Source: Bacteroidota bacterium
Lineage (GTDB): Bacteria; Bacteroidota; Ignavibacteria; Kryptoniales; JAKASW01
Assembly (NCBI GenBank): GCA_021812985.1
Contig: JAKAMG010000006.1
Span: 90,001-142,268 of the forward strand
Direction of reading: 5' to 3'
DNA: 52,268 nt
The position numbers and the translations under genes were made by a program. The notes below the pieces were generated by a model. That model saw only the letters and a list, made by a program, of their open reading frames with translations. It did not search any database and was not told where the DNA came from. Shown here in pieces: positions 14,714 through 24,229 of this stretch. The number at the start of each line of letters is the position of its first letter. Positions within the stretch are counted from its first letter, which is position 1.

Positions 14714-16717
14714 ATGAAACTATCCATTTCAAGCAAAGCAGGGGCGATTGTCGCGCTTACTCTGTCAATAACTCTCGTTGCCATGATATCAGCGATGATA
14801 ATGATTGTAAGGGCCTCGCAGATTAACTCAACCGACGATCAAGCGACAAATTTGGGCGATTTCATGGTGAAGTCGCTTGCCTTTTCTATGTCGGAAGGCG
14901 CCAATGATGTTCAGCCGTTCATAGAATCAGTGAAGGGATTGAAAAACCTCGCTGATCTCCAGGTGAGACCCGTCGACAAAATCAAACCGGGCTCAGAAGA
15001 GAGTATGGATGCCAGCGAAAAGTCCGTACTCCTGACCGGAAAATCTATCTCTTCGGTCGAGGATTTCAGAAACCAGTCAGTTTACAGGGTGATTGAGCCA
15101 GTTAAGGCAAACGAAAAGTGCAATTCCTGTCATGGTACAGAGACCGGGGATGTTATCGCAGTTGTCAGCCTCAGGTACTCGCTTGCGGGCATGGAGTCCA
15201 GCCTTGCGACTCAAAGATTTGTCGGGATCCTTTCTGGGTTGATCGCCATCGCTCTTACCTTCTTCGTCTCGATGTATTTTATCAAGAAGAGGATCATCGT
15301 CGATCTCGACAAGTCAATCGCCGACATACAGAGGCTTTCGGATGGTGACGCATCGAAAGTCGCGGAAATCAAGAGGAATGACGAAGTCGGCAACTTGAAC
15401 TTCTCGTTGAGGAAACTCCAGGAGGCTTTGTCAGCGAGGGCCGAGATAGGGACTCATTTTGCCGAGGGGAACATAGGAGATGAAGTCAATCTGCTTTCAG
15501 AGAACGACGTTCTAGGGAAAGCCTTCAGGAAGCTGAAGACCAGTCTGAGCAATCTCGTCGCGGACGGAAAGGCGCTTTCGCAGGCCGCAGTCCAGGGGCG
15601 ACTTCACGACAGACCTGACAGCAGCAGGCATGAGGGTGAATTCCGCAAGATAGTCGAGGACTTCAATGCTACCTTGGACGCCGTCGTGTATCCAATTGAC
15701 GAATCGAGCGACGTCCTTGAGAGGATAGCGCGTGGCGATTTGACCGCAAGAGTTGAAGGAGCGTACAACGGCGACTATGCTATCATCAAGAAGAGCATAA
15801 ACATGCTGGGGGATTCATTTTGCACGGCGATCTCGGAAGTAGCTTCAGCAGTACAATCCACATCAACTGCCGCGGAACAAATCTCATCCAGCTCCGAAGA
15901 GATGTATGCCGGTGCGCAGGAGCAGAGCGGACAGGCCGCTGAAGTGGCAACTGCCATGGAGGAAATGACGAAGACCATACTCGAGACAACAAAGAATTCC
16001 TCTACAGCCGCCCAGTCTGCAAAAGATGCCGGCGCAATCGCGAAGGATGGGGGCAAGGCCGTCACAGACACCGTCGAGGGAATGAACAGGATTGCCGGCA
16101 CTGTGAAGAAGTCAGCAAAGACCGTCCAGGCTTTGGGAAAGAACAGCGAAGCGATAGGGGAAATAGTTCAGGTAATTGAGGAGATTGCGGACCAGACCAA
16201 CCTTCTCGCATTGAATGCTGCAATAGAAGCAGCGAGAGCAGGCGAACACGGGAGAGGTTTTGCCGTCGTCGCAGATGAGGTCAGGAAACTCGCGGACCGG
16301 ACCACCAAGGCCACGAAAGAGATTGGCGCAATGATAACGCAGATTCAGACGGACACTTCGGCGGCTGTTGAAACGATGGACGAAGGAACCGCTGAAGTCG
16401 AACGCGGAATTGAGTTGACGCAGCGGGCCGGCGAGTCATTGAAGAACATCATCAAAGCCGCTGAACGTGTCGTCGACGTCATTACGCAGGTCGCGGCGGC
16501 GAGCGAACAGCAATCGAGCACTGCGGAGGAAATCAGCAGAAACGTTGAGGCGATCAGTCATGTCGCCCAGGAGAATGCAGGCGGGGTGCAGCAAATTGCC
16601 AAAGCGGCAGACAACCTCAACACCCTGACTTTAAGTTTGCAGGAGATGGTGTCAAAGTTCAAAGTCGAAGAGACCCAGAAAAAGGCCCAGGTCACTGTGC
16701 CTTTATCGCTATCTTAG
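14714..16717 (+). CDS. Methyl-accepting chemotaxis protein with periplasmic c-type haem site
   Basis: The product is 667 residues. TM1 spans about 10-33 and TM2 about 167-190. The periplasmic domain between them carries a single haem-attachment motif CNSCH (136-140) inside a DUF3365-like fold. A HAMP-type linker follows TM2, then a long cytoplasmic helical bundle whose hairpin tip is highly conserved ([22 protein letters not shown], then [15 protein letters not shown]). It should signal to CheA/CheW, with haem redox state or a haem-bound gas as the likely stimulus. A sigma28-type promoter lies upstream. No other chemotaxis or flagellar gene is in the window. Confidence 0.94.
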   Translation: MKLSISSKAGAIVALTLSITLVAMISAMIMIVRASQINSTDDQATNLGDFMVKSLAFSMSEGANDVQPFIESVKGLKNLADLQVRPVDKIKPGSEESMDASEKSVLLTGKSISSVEDFRNQSVYRVIEPVKANEKCNSCHGTETGDVIAVVSLRYSLAGMESSLATQRFVGILSGLIAIALTFFVSMYFIKKRIIVDLDKSIADIQRLSDGDASKVAEIKRNDEVGNLNFSLRKLQEALSARAEIGTHFAEGNIGDEVNLLSENDVLGKAFRKLKTSLSNLVADGKALSQAAVQGRLHDRPDSSRHEGEFRKIVEDFNATLDAVVYPIDESSDVLERIARGDLTARVEGAYNGDYAIIKKSINMLGDSFCTAISEVASAVQSTSTAAEQISSSSEEMYAGAQEQSGQAAEVATAMEEMTKTILETTKNSSTAAQSAKDAGAIAKDGGKAVTDTVEGMNRIAGTVKKSAKTVQALGKNSEAIGEIVQVIEEIADQTNLLALNAAIEAARAGEHGRGFAVVADEVRKLADRTTKATKEIGAMITQIQTDTSAAVETMDEGTAEVERGIELTQRAGESLKNIIKAAERVVDVITQVAAASEQQSSTAEEISRNVEAISHVAQENAGGVQQIAKAADNLNTLTLSLQEMVSKFKVEETQKKAQVTVPLSLS

Positions 16718-16727
16718 ATATCGGGAT

Positions 16728-16752
16728 GCCGTGCCTCCTGGTGAGGCACGGC
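16728..16752 (+). terminator. 10-bp hairpin after the chemoreceptor gene
   Basis: GCCGTGCCTC at 16728-16737 pairs with GAGGCACGGC at 16743-16752 around a five-base loop. It starts 11 bases after the chemoreceptor stop. There is no T-run, so termination strength is uncertain. The rest of the 319-base gap to the next gene holds only that gene's promoter. Confidence 0.5.
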
Positions 16753-16974
16753 CGCAACCCGGATGCTGACATCGTATCGCCGGCGATTGCAATGTGACGG
16801 ATTCCGTATCAACCTCTTTACTAAGCCGGGCAGTTAGTTTTCGCTCCCTTGATTAGTTCGTGTTCCATTTCTTTCCCCCGAAGCCACTCTCGTTGAACGC
16901 CCTTGCCCCCGTCGAGATATTCAGTCAAGCCGCTCTTTGTCACGTCACCAAGCCGCAGCACAACCGGTCAGTGA

Positions 16975-17003
16975 TTGTTTTTCGGCAGGAAACCTAATAC
17001 AAT
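16975..17003 (+). promoter_or_regulatory. Sigma70-type promoter for the exported nitroreductase
   Basis: TTGTTT at 16975-16980, a 17-base spacer, and TACAAT at 16998-17003 (5/6 of TATAAT). The start codon lies 34 bases downstream, behind a GGGAGGGG ribosome binding site. Confidence 0.5.
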
Positions 17004-17036
17004 TCCTTCGGTACAACACGCAGGGAGGGGCCGGTA

Positions 17037-17735
17037 ATGTTTAAAATGCAATTAAGAACAGTTCTGCTCACGGTAACATTCGCAGCTATGTGCATCGCGC
17101 AAACAAGTTCGCTCGAAGCGCTTAAGGCTGGAGCTGAGTCGGCAGGAGCGGAGTTTCACGGGAACCCGGACGTCATAAAACTACCTCCCCCCGACACTAC
17201 TGGCGGTTTGCCTCTCATGCGGGCGCTTAAGCTAAGAATGAGCTCCCGCAATTTCTCGGCAAAGCCTCTTTCACTACAGATCGTATCAGATCTCCTTTGG
17301 GCTGCTTTCGGAGTGAACCGCGCGGATGGACGCCGCACTGCTCCCTCCGCAATGAACTGGCAGGAGACGGATATATACTTGGTTACGGCTGATGGCCTCT
17401 TCGAGTATGTTCCCCCTTCGCACTCCTTGTTGAGAATGTCAAACAAAGACCTGCGAGTATACACCGGGACACAGGACTTCGTAAAGGATGCGCCTCTGAG
17501 CCTGGTATATGTGGCTGACATTTCAAGGGCGAAGGGCGCGACGGAAGATGATCGCATGTTGTGGGTTGGGGCCGATTGCGGTTTCATAGCACAAAATGTC
17601 TACCTGTATGCGGCCTCAGCCGGACTCGCTTGCGTAGTTCGCGGCTCGATTGAGAAGAGAAGGCTGGCAAATGTAATGCAGCTGCGTCCCAATCAAAAAA
17701 TCATCCTGGCTCAGACTGTTGGTTATCATAAATGA
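17037..17735 (+). CDS. Exported SagB-like nitroreductase-family protein
   Basis: The product is 232 residues. A signal peptide spans residues 1-21 (ending CIAQ). The rest matches the SagB/nitroreductase flavoprotein fold: an RMSSRNFSAKPLSL segment, LLWAAFGVNR with TAPSAMNWQ (the FMN phosphate-binding Arg/Ser region), and a C-terminal NVYLYAASAGLACVVRG segment. Such enzymes bind FMN and reduce or dehydrogenate small molecules; exported members occur in many anaerobes without a defined substrate. It is monocistronic, with its own promoter. Confidence 0.82.
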   Translation: MFKMQLRTVLLTVTFAAMCIAQTSSLEALKAGAESAGAEFHGNPDVIKLPPPDTTGGLPLMRALKLRMSSRNFSAKPLSLQIVSDLLWAAFGVNRADGRRTAPSAMNWQETDIYLVTADGLFEYVPPSHSLLRMSNKDLRVYTGTQDFVKDAPLSLVYVADISRAKGATEDDRMLWVGADCGFIAQNVYLYAASAGLACVVRGSIEKRRLANVMQLRPNQKIILAQTVGYHK

Positions 17736-17756
17736 GAGCGAGGTGTGTTCCGGGTG

Positions 17757-17785
17757 TTGTATCTTTCTCCATGCCATGATATAAT
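17757..17785 (+). promoter_or_regulatory. Sigma70-type promoter for the T9SS propeller gene
   Basis: TTGTAT at 17757-17762 and a perfect TATAAT at 17780-17785 are separated by 17 bases. The leader to the TTG start at 17892 would be about 100 bases. Confidence 0.6.
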
Positions 17786-17891
17786 TTCGCAGCGTTTGTC
17801 AGCGACGACATTCAAACTATGAAACAAGATTGAGACACTTGAAAGGCCACATTTGCCCGCCCCACGACGCATTGGCCTCGGAGATACAATA

Positions 17892-20000
17892 TTGAGAATC
17901 ACGAATCATTGTTCTGCTTCCTTCCTCATCCTCACACTTATGTTTGCTACAGCCGAGGCTCAGGTATCTGGTACGTTTGCATGGGTTCCTTCTGGCGGCG
18001 CGTCGGTTGGCGTCGCCACAGCAGTCTTGATCGGGAAGGGGAGTACTCCGACAGGCGCCCCGGATATGTTTGTCGGTACAGCGCACAACGGAATCTACCG
18101 TTCCACCGACGGTGGCGCGACTTGGAACTGGGTGGGGCTCCCCGGTTTGTGGGTGACTTCGCTGGCAGCTGTTGATTCTTCGCTGCTATTCGCCGGAACG
18201 GTCGCAGATGGGTTATACCGTTCGATCGACGGCGGCAGCAATTGGGAGCTGACGGCGTTTCCTCAGTCATCGACGCCTCAAGCCGTGGCATTTGCCGGCA
18301 CAAAGCTCATCGTAGGGACAACCGGAGGGCTATTCACTTCACCAGACAGCGGAGCTACGTGGACCACCGACACGACTGGACTTCCCACATCCTCAAACTT
18401 CTCGCCGGCAGTGAACGTCCTCGCCGTTTCCGGTAACCAAGTTTTCGCGGGAACTTATTCAGGTGTTTATTACTCGACTGACGAAGGGCTGAAGTGGACT
18501 TCATTGGGGATGCACAATAATTACATAACAGCACTCGCACTAAGTCAAAATGGCACCGGGAGCGCGAAGCTCTTTGCGGGGACCTATTTCGGATTCTATT
18601 CAGCCGCGGTAGCTGATTCAGTATGGACGCCGATGAACACGGGGCTCGTCGATAGCAGTATCAATGCGATCGCGGTAAAGCAGGGAAATACGTACGCGGC
18701 GACTGACGGGGGGCTCTTCGTGTCATCCGATGAAGGGGCTCATTGGACGCCAGCCAATGTCGGGTTGGCGTCGCCGAACATTCAGGCTCTCGCGGCGGAT
18801 GATTCCAGCATCCTGGCAGGCGCGGGCGGAAGCGGCATTTTCCTGTCGCACGATGGCTCGACCTGGATAGCTGTCAATTCAAACATAGAAGCCACCAGCG
18901 TCGCCGGATTCGTCACATATGGGCCGGATGTGTTCGCCGCCACCAGCAACGGAGTGTACTTCTCTCCCGACTCAGGGCGTACCTGGTCACCGAGGAGCAA
19001 CGGCCTCACGAGCAGCCAGACTACAGCCTTGGCGGTGGACGGATCTCGGGTCTACGTGGGGACTACATACGGCCTGTTTTATTCCAGCGACTACGGAAGC
19101 AGCTGGTCTGTTGTCGACAGCCTTGCCACGAAGCCGATCACTGCAGTAACCCTGGTTGGGAGTTCTGTCATTGTGGGAACCGGCGCCGGGATGTATCTCT
19201 CTTCAGACAGCGGCGCGACGTGGGCACTCTCCGACAGCGGCCTCAGCAATACTTCGGTTACCGCACTCATCAACGCTCCATCCGGCATAATCGCGGGGAC
19301 GAACGGAGGCGTCTTCATCTCGACCAACGGAGGGGGGATATGGACCGCATCAAACAAGGGTCTGACTACTCCCAACATCAACACACTTTGCTCAAGCGGA
19401 ATGAACATCTACGCAGGAGTAAAAAGTGGGGCATACCTCTCGACAGACGGGGGAGGCACATGGAACGCGATCGTTTCGGGACTTGACAACAACACTGTGA
19501 CTTCGATCGCGATAAGCGGGGAGTATTTGCTCGGGGCGACTTCATCAGCGGGCCCCTTTGTTTCCCTCAACAATGGAGCGAATTGGCTCGCGCTGAATAG
19601 CGGACTCTCCTCGTTTTCAACCTCGGCGGTGGGAGCGATAGGTAACACGGCTTTCGCCGGTGTATCGGGAGATGGGATCTGGCGCGGGACGCTCAGCAAT
19701 ATTACTTCCGTCAATGAAGCTGCTCGGCTCACCCCTGATCGTTACATGCTTTCCCAGAATTTTCCCAACCCATTCAATCCCACCACGGAGATCAGCTACC
19801 ATGTTGTTGCTATGAGCAAAGTCTCGCTTAAAGTATATGATGTGCTTGGAAGGGAAGTGGCGACACTTGTTGAAGGGAAAGAGGCGCCGGGAAGATACAC
19901 CGTGCTATTTGACGGGAGTCGCCTTGCCAGCGGCGTCTATTTTTACAGACTGACCGCCGGAAATTTCAGCCAAACCAATAAAATGTTGCTCCTTAAGTAA
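17892..20000 (+). CDS. Secreted beta-propeller protein with type IX sorting domain
   Basis: The product is 702 residues when started at the TTG at 17892, which has CGGAGA eight bases upstream and gives a proper signal peptide (RITNHCSASFLILTLMFATAEAQ region). Another TTG at 17853 would add 13 residues. From about 40 to 610 it is built of BNR/VPS10-like blade repeats of the form GGxFxSxDxGxTW, roughly every 40-45 residues. The last 85 residues are a type IX secretion C-terminal domain with NFPNPFNPTTEISY and a GVYFYRL...KMLLLK end. It should be exported through the outer membrane and surface-attached or released. Substrate or partner is unknown. Confidence 0.9.
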   Translation: MRITNHCSASFLILTLMFATAEAQVSGTFAWVPSGGASVGVATAVLIGKGSTPTGAPDMFVGTAHNGIYRSTDGGATWNWVGLPGLWVTSLAAVDSSLLFAGTVADGLYRSIDGGSNWELTAFPQSSTPQAVAFAGTKLIVGTTGGLFTSPDSGATWTTDTTGLPTSSNFSPAVNVLAVSGNQVFAGTYSGVYYSTDEGLKWTSLGMHNNYITALALSQNGTGSAKLFAGTYFGFYSAAVADSVWTPMNTGLVDSSINAIAVKQGNTYAATDGGLFVSSDEGAHWTPANVGLASPNIQALAADDSSILAGAGGSGIFLSHDGSTWIAVNSNIEATSVAGFVTYGPDVFAATSNGVYFSPDSGRTWSPRSNGLTSSQTTALAVDGSRVYVGTTYGLFYSSDYGSSWSVVDSLATKPITAVTLVGSSVIVGTGAGMYLSSDSGATWALSDSGLSNTSVTALINAPSGIIAGTNGGVFISTNGGGIWTASNKGLTTPNINTLCSSGMNIYAGVKSGAYLSTDGGGTWNAIVSGLDNNTVTSIAISGEYLLGATSSAGPFVSLNNGANWLALNSGLSSFSTSAVGAIGNTAFAGVSGDGIWRGTLSNITSVNEAARLTPDRYMLSQNFPNPFNPTTEISYHVVAMSKVSLKVYDVLGREVATLVEGKEAPGRYTVLFDGSRLASGVYFYRLTAGNFSQTNKMLLLK

Positions 20001-20111
20001 TCCCTGGCATTGTCGTCCCATTTTGATTGGACACCGCCGCGCCCCTACCTCGGTGCGCACTAATGGTTGCGCAATGTTTTTGACCTGTAATTCTAAACCA
20101 AAGGAGAAGAG

Positions 20112-21110
20112 ATGCAAAAGACCAAACTTGGCCAAAGAGGACCTGAGGCGAGTGTCATTGGCCTGGGGTGCATGGGAATGTCCGATTTTTACGGCCCGGC
20201 CGATGAGTCAGAAAGTATAGCGACGGTTCATAATGCACTCGATTCGGGAGTGACGCTTCTCGATACGGGAGATTTTTACGGGATGGGGGCGAACGAATTG
20301 CTGCTCCGGAAGGCTTTGCAGGGGAGAAAACGCGAGGATTTCCTCCTCAGCGTTAAGTTTGGAGCGATGCGTGATCCGTCCAATGCGATGATAGGTGTAG
20401 ACTGCCGGCCCAACTCCGTCAAGAATTTCCTGACGTATTCACTCAAGCGACTCGGCACCGATTACATAGACATATATCGTCCAGCGAGGGTGGATCCGTC
20501 AGTTCCGATTGAAGAGACAATCGGGGCGATCTCCGACATGGTACGAGCCGGATATGTTCGTTTCGTCGGACTCTCGGAAGCAGGGGGGGAGACTGTGCGC
20601 CGGGCGAGCGCCGTCCATCCAATCGTCGACCTGCAGATCGAGTACTCAATCTTGTCTAGGGGGATCGAGTCAGGGCTGTTATCAGTATGTCGCGAACTTG
20701 GTGTTGGAATAACGGCGTATGGAGTGCTTTCCCGCGGCCTGCTGAGCGGGAAGTGGTCTAGTGGCAATCCTGCGGGGCCGAAGGATATGAGGGGCCACTT
20801 TCCACGCTTCAGCCCCGGAAACTTTGACCGCAACCTTTCACTTGTCGACTCACTCAAGGCAATAGCTCACTCGAAGGGGTGCACGGTGGCACAGCTTGCT
20901 GTGTCGTGGGTTCTTTCACGCGGGAGGGACATTCTCCCCCTTATCGGTGCCCGCACACGTGCTCAACTCAGGGAATCTCTAGCGGCGTCAACCGTCGAGT
21001 TGTCTCCCGCTGAGATCGCCCTCATCGAGAAATCCATTCCGCCAGGCGCCGTAGCCGGTGAAAGATACGGACCGCAGCAGATGAAAATGCTCGACAGCGA
21101 GAGGGGATAG
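20112..21110 (+). CDS. Aldo/keto reductase, His of catalytic tetrad replaced
   Basis: The product is 332 residues, a TIM-barrel NADPH-dependent oxidoreductase of the AKR superfamily. Asp51 and Tyr56 (DTGDFYG) and Lys82 (SVKFG) of the catalytic tetrad are present. The usual tetrad His (YQLHRVDP in typical members) is Ala125 here (IYRPARVDP); a subgroup of bacterial AKRs is known to me with this RPAR form. AAAGGAGAAGAG precedes the ATG. It is a single gene, between the propeller gene and the convergent DUF2723 gene. The substrate is unknown. Confidence 0.9.
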   Translation: MQKTKLGQRGPEASVIGLGCMGMSDFYGPADESESIATVHNALDSGVTLLDTGDFYGMGANELLLRKALQGRKREDFLLSVKFGAMRDPSNAMIGVDCRPNSVKNFLTYSLKRLGTDYIDIYRPARVDPSVPIEETIGAISDMVRAGYVRFVGLSEAGGETVRRASAVHPIVDLQIEYSILSRGIESGLLSVCRELGVGITAYGVLSRGLLSGKWSSGNPAGPKDMRGHFPRFSPGNFDRNLSLVDSLKAIAHSKGCTVAQLAVSWVLSRGRDILPLIGARTRAQLRESLAASTVELSPAEIALIEKSIPPGAVAGERYGPQQMKMLDSERG

Positions 21111-21206
21111 CAGCCGCCTTAACCCGCGCAATCCTTCCTGAACGGCGCGGATTAGACAAATCTCTCCGGTCCCTGCGCGTAAGGGACGTAATGTCACCTT
21201 CGCCAT

Positions 21207-21241
21207 AAAAAAAACGGTGGCAACCATTCGATTGCCACCGT
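21207..21241 (-). terminator. Strong intrinsic terminator of the DUF2723 gene
   Basis: ACGGTGGCAA at 21214-21223 pairs perfectly with TTGCCACCGT at 21232-21241. On the minus strand it is followed by a run of about eight T. It lies 27 bases after the DUF2723 stop codon. Confidence 0.85.
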
Positions 21242-21267
21242 CATTATCAAATTAGGTTGAGTTAATC

Positions 21268-24060
21268 TTACTTGCTTTTAGGCTTCAAGGCCTGGGGAAC
21301 AAGCGCCTTTCCTTTAGCGCCTGTGTCGGGAGCCGCGGCCATCTGCTGTTCCTGCTTAAGTATCTGAATTTCCTGGGCGATACCGCGCTCATTCGGGAAG
21401 CGAGCCTGCAGTTGCTCCAGAAGGTCTATTGATTTCGAGTAATCACCTTCGGTGCGATACAGGTCGAGAAGAATGCGGTATGGGTTGTAATAGCTCTGGA
21501 CGTCATCCGGATTTTCCTTTATCGCTTCCTTCGCGCCCGCTTCGACGATGGCGGCGTACTTGTGAAATTGTGCCATGGCGCCAACTGAGTAATAGAGCCT
21601 CGTCACGTCGGAAAGGATCTTATAATTCATCGGTATCACTTCGAGAGGGATTCTGCTTTCCATGCTGTCGAGAGTCGCGATCGCGCGGGTTGTATCTCCA
21701 CGGGTAGCATAGTAGTCCGCCAGCCTCATGAAACCGTATCTGTAGTTAAGCATCAGCATACGAACGTTGTCGTCGTAATAAATGCCAGGGTTGTTGAGGT
21801 TCGTGAAGAGGAATCCGTAGTGAGGCTCCGTATGGGGAGTCGATGGTTCGTGAAGGTAGCATTCTCTGGTGATGGGCTCGTTGAGGATGTAGTCCTGTCC
21901 GGGAACATTATTCAGCTCGGGCGTCAACTCGAGCGCGAGGCCCTGCATCTGCAGATATGGACTGAGCCCGATGAAGTTTCCGGGCGCGACCGTAACGGCG
22001 AAGTAAATTGGCCGCTTCCACGCGTTCGTCATGACAATGTTCTGTATGAGTATGTCCTGCGCACGCACCGCCTGTACAGTTCCCGCGTCCATCGTCGGCT
22101 TCATCGTGAACTGGATGTACCCCTTGTTCGTCACGCTCGTGTCCGTTATTCCAAACTCCTTGTAAACTTCCTTAGGGACCGGAAGCTTGAAGGTCTGCGT
22201 CTTCCAGACAATCGGCTGAATTTCCTGAAGCTGATCGTCAGTCAGGCTGATGGGGACCTTTTCGGCTCCGTGTGGAGTAAGGTTCTTCAGCTGGAGGTCA
22301 TACCAGTTTGTATTCGCAAGGCTGAGGTTTACAATGCGGACATCGGTCCGGATCCCAAGGCCTTCCTGGAGGTACCAGAGCGGAAACGTGTCGTTGTCTC
22401 CGTTCGTGAAGAGAATCGCGTTTGGCTTGCATGATTGCAGGATGTTGTAAGAATAATCGAAAGGCGCATAGTTGCCGTGGCGATCATGCGTGTAAAGATT
22501 CTGAGCGAACATGTTGAGTGGTGCTATAGCAAAGAGGGCAACCGTGGTCAGCCCCATGAGGAGAGTCTTCTGTTTCCCCTCTTTGATCGCGGTAGCCACG
22601 ATGTCTATGACTCCGGACGCCCCGACTCCGGTCCACATTGCAAAGACAAAAAATGCGCCGACGAAGAAGTAGTCACGTTCCCTTGGCTGAGGGTCCTGCA
22701 TATTGAAATAAATGACCAGGGCGAGACCCATCACGAGGAACATCGTCATGAAGGCGAGCCCGAATTTCCAGTCGTTCTTGAACTGGTACCAGATCCCAAA
22801 AAGGGCGAGGAGGAGTGGGATCGCAAAGTACCTTGTAGGAAATCCGGCCCTCCCATCGTACCAACCCTTGGGCGAGTTGAACAAGACCACAGGCGCGTCC
22901 TGTATGTCTCCGGCCCGTCCTATAAAATTCCAACCGAGATAGCGGAGGAACATGTGGTCGAGCTGATACCCAACGAAATAATCCCAGTCGGATGAATACT
23001 TCTGATATCCCGCCTGATACTGCGGTTCGTTGCTCCATCGGCGCGGCCAGAGAATTGGCTGAGAACCGTACTGGTCACGGTTCAGGTATCCTACCAGGCG
23101 AGCAAGGTTGCTCGGGTTGTTCTCGTTTATCGGTGGCTGTGCATTAGCGCGGACGAAGACCAGAGTGTAAGTCGAATATCCAAGGACGATGAGGAGACCC
23201 GCCATGAGCGAAGTGCTTACTATCCAACGCTTCGCCTTCTCAGCCTTGTACACTCCGTAAATTGCGAGGATGATGAGACCCGGGGGTATCATCTGTATGA
23301 AGAAGCTGTGTGAAATGTCAAACGGTCCGGTCTTCAGGTCACCGTTGAGTATGGCTGCCAGCCATTTTACGATTCCAGGATAAATCACGGCGAACGACAG
23401 CGCGGTTACGATCGCGAACTTAACAAAAGAGTTCCATTCAAATTCATAGTACTTGAAATAGATGAAGAGCGCGATGACGAAGAAGACGAGGATGCTCAAC
23501 TGGTGTATTCCTATTGAGAGGCCCATGACATATGCCGCGAGTAGGAGATACTTTTGGCTTCCGGCCTCCTCTGCTTTCTCGTACCAGACCATTCCGAGCC
23601 AGAGTACCGTTGAGGCGAAGAAGATACTCGATGCGAATAATCCGGATTCAGCCGCGTTGAACCAAAAAGTATCGGACACCGAAAGGGTGAAGGCGCCGAT
23701 CAACGCCGAGCCGAAGACGACTGTTGCCCCTCTTGCATCGGAGGGAAATCCCTTCCATCTCGAAATCACCCGGACCCCGATGAGGTAGAGGAACATGATC
23801 GTCAGAGCACTGGCAAGGGCGGAGATGAGATTCAGCCTCAGTGCGGTGTCGTGCACGTACGGAGTCATCATGGCGATCCTCCCCAGGAGCGTGAAAAGGG
23901 GAGCGCCAGGCGGGTGAGGGACTTCGAGGGCGGGTGATGTGGCCGCGTACTCTCCGCAATCCCAAAATGCCACCGATGACTGCGAAGTCATGCGATACAT
24001 GAATAACGTGATAAAAAATACCGCCAGGGCAATGTAGCGGTTGATGTGCTTGAAGTTCAT
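21268..24060 (-). CDS. DUF2723 polytopic membrane protein, glycosyltransferase-like, with TPR tail
   Basis: The product is 930 residues. The N-terminal two-thirds has about 12-14 hydrophobic helices and starts with the DUF2723 signature: SVAFWDCGEY near residue 29 and ALEVPHPPGAPLF near 44. The FWDxGE segment corresponds to the catalytic acidic motif of GT-C-type protein O-mannosyltransferases. Residues 530-780 form a soluble periplasmic region with an LFTNGDNDTFPLWYLQE motif. The end holds TPR-like helices (about 785-905) and a low-complexity tail. The family is widespread in the FCB group and probably glycosylates exported proteins, but activity is not shown. It is a single gene with a good promoter and terminator. 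Confidence 0.9.
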   Translation of the reverse strand: MNFKHINRYIALAVFFITLFMYRMTSQSSVAFWDCGEYAATSPALEVPHPPGAPLFTLLGRIAMMTPYVHDTALRLNLISALASALTIMFLYLIGVRVISRWKGFPSDARGATVVFGSALIGAFTLSVSDTFWFNAAESGLFASSIFFASTVLWLGMVWYEKAEEAGSQKYLLLAAYVMGLSIGIHQLSILVFFVIALFIYFKYYEFEWNSFVKFAIVTALSFAVIYPGIVKWLAAILNGDLKTGPFDISHSFFIQMIPPGLIILAIYGVYKAEKAKRWIVSTSLMAGLLIVLGYSTYTLVFVRANAQPPINENNPSNLARLVGYLNRDQYGSQPILWPRRWSNEPQYQAGYQKYSSDWDYFVGYQLDHMFLRYLGWNFIGRAGDIQDAPVVLFNSPKGWYDGRAGFPTRYFAIPLLLALFGIWYQFKNDWKFGLAFMTMFLVMGLALVIYFNMQDPQPRERDYFFVGAFFVFAMWTGVGASGVIDIVATAIKEGKQKTLLMGLTTVALFAIAPLNMFAQNLYTHDRHGNYAPFDYSYNILQSCKPNAILFTNGDNDTFPLWYLQEGLGIRTDVRIVNLSLANTNWYDLQLKNLTPHGAEKVPISLTDDQLQEIQPIVWKTQTFKLPVPKEVYKEFGITDTSVTNKGYIQFTMKPTMDAGTVQAVRAQDILIQNIVMTNAWKRPIYFAVTVAPGNFIGLSPYLQMQGLALELTPELNNVPGQDYILNEPITRECYLHEPSTPHTEPHYGFLFTNLNNPGIYYDDNVRMLMLNYRYGFMRLADYYATRGDTTRAIATLDSMESRIPLEVIPMNYKILSDVTRLYYSVGAMAQFHKYAAIVEAGAKEAIKENPDDVQSYYNPYRILLDLYRTEGDYSKSIDLLEQLQARFPNERGIAQEIQILKQEQQMAAAPDTGAKGKALVPQALKPKSK

Positions 24061-24096
24061 CTCTCGTCCAATGATTTGGTTGATACTGTGGCCAGT

Positions 24097-24125
24097 ATTT
24101 TACCCACCGGGGGGTGAAAAAACAA
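24097..24125 (-). promoter_or_regulatory. Sigma70-type promoter for the DUF2723 gene
   Basis: On the minus strand TTGTTT (24125-24120), a 17-base spacer and TAAAAT (24102-24097, 5/6 of TATAAT) precede the ATG at 24060. Confidence 0.55.
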
Positions 24126-24175
24126 GATAAACGTTGAGCGTCTGGCTTCACTGTAGGTCGCGAATCCCGGAAAGC

Positions 24176-24204
24176 TTGCAGGAGTTTGGCAAAGTTGATA
24201 TAAT
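24176..24204 (+). promoter_or_regulatory. Sigma70-type promoter for the sialidase-like gene
   Basis: TTGCAG at 24176-24181, a 17-base spacer and a perfect TATAAT at 24199-24204. The leader to the ATG at 24230 would be about 20 bases. It is divergent from the DUF2723 promoter. Confidence 0.55.
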
Positions 24205-24229
24205 CATATTAGTCTAATCCAAACAGGAA

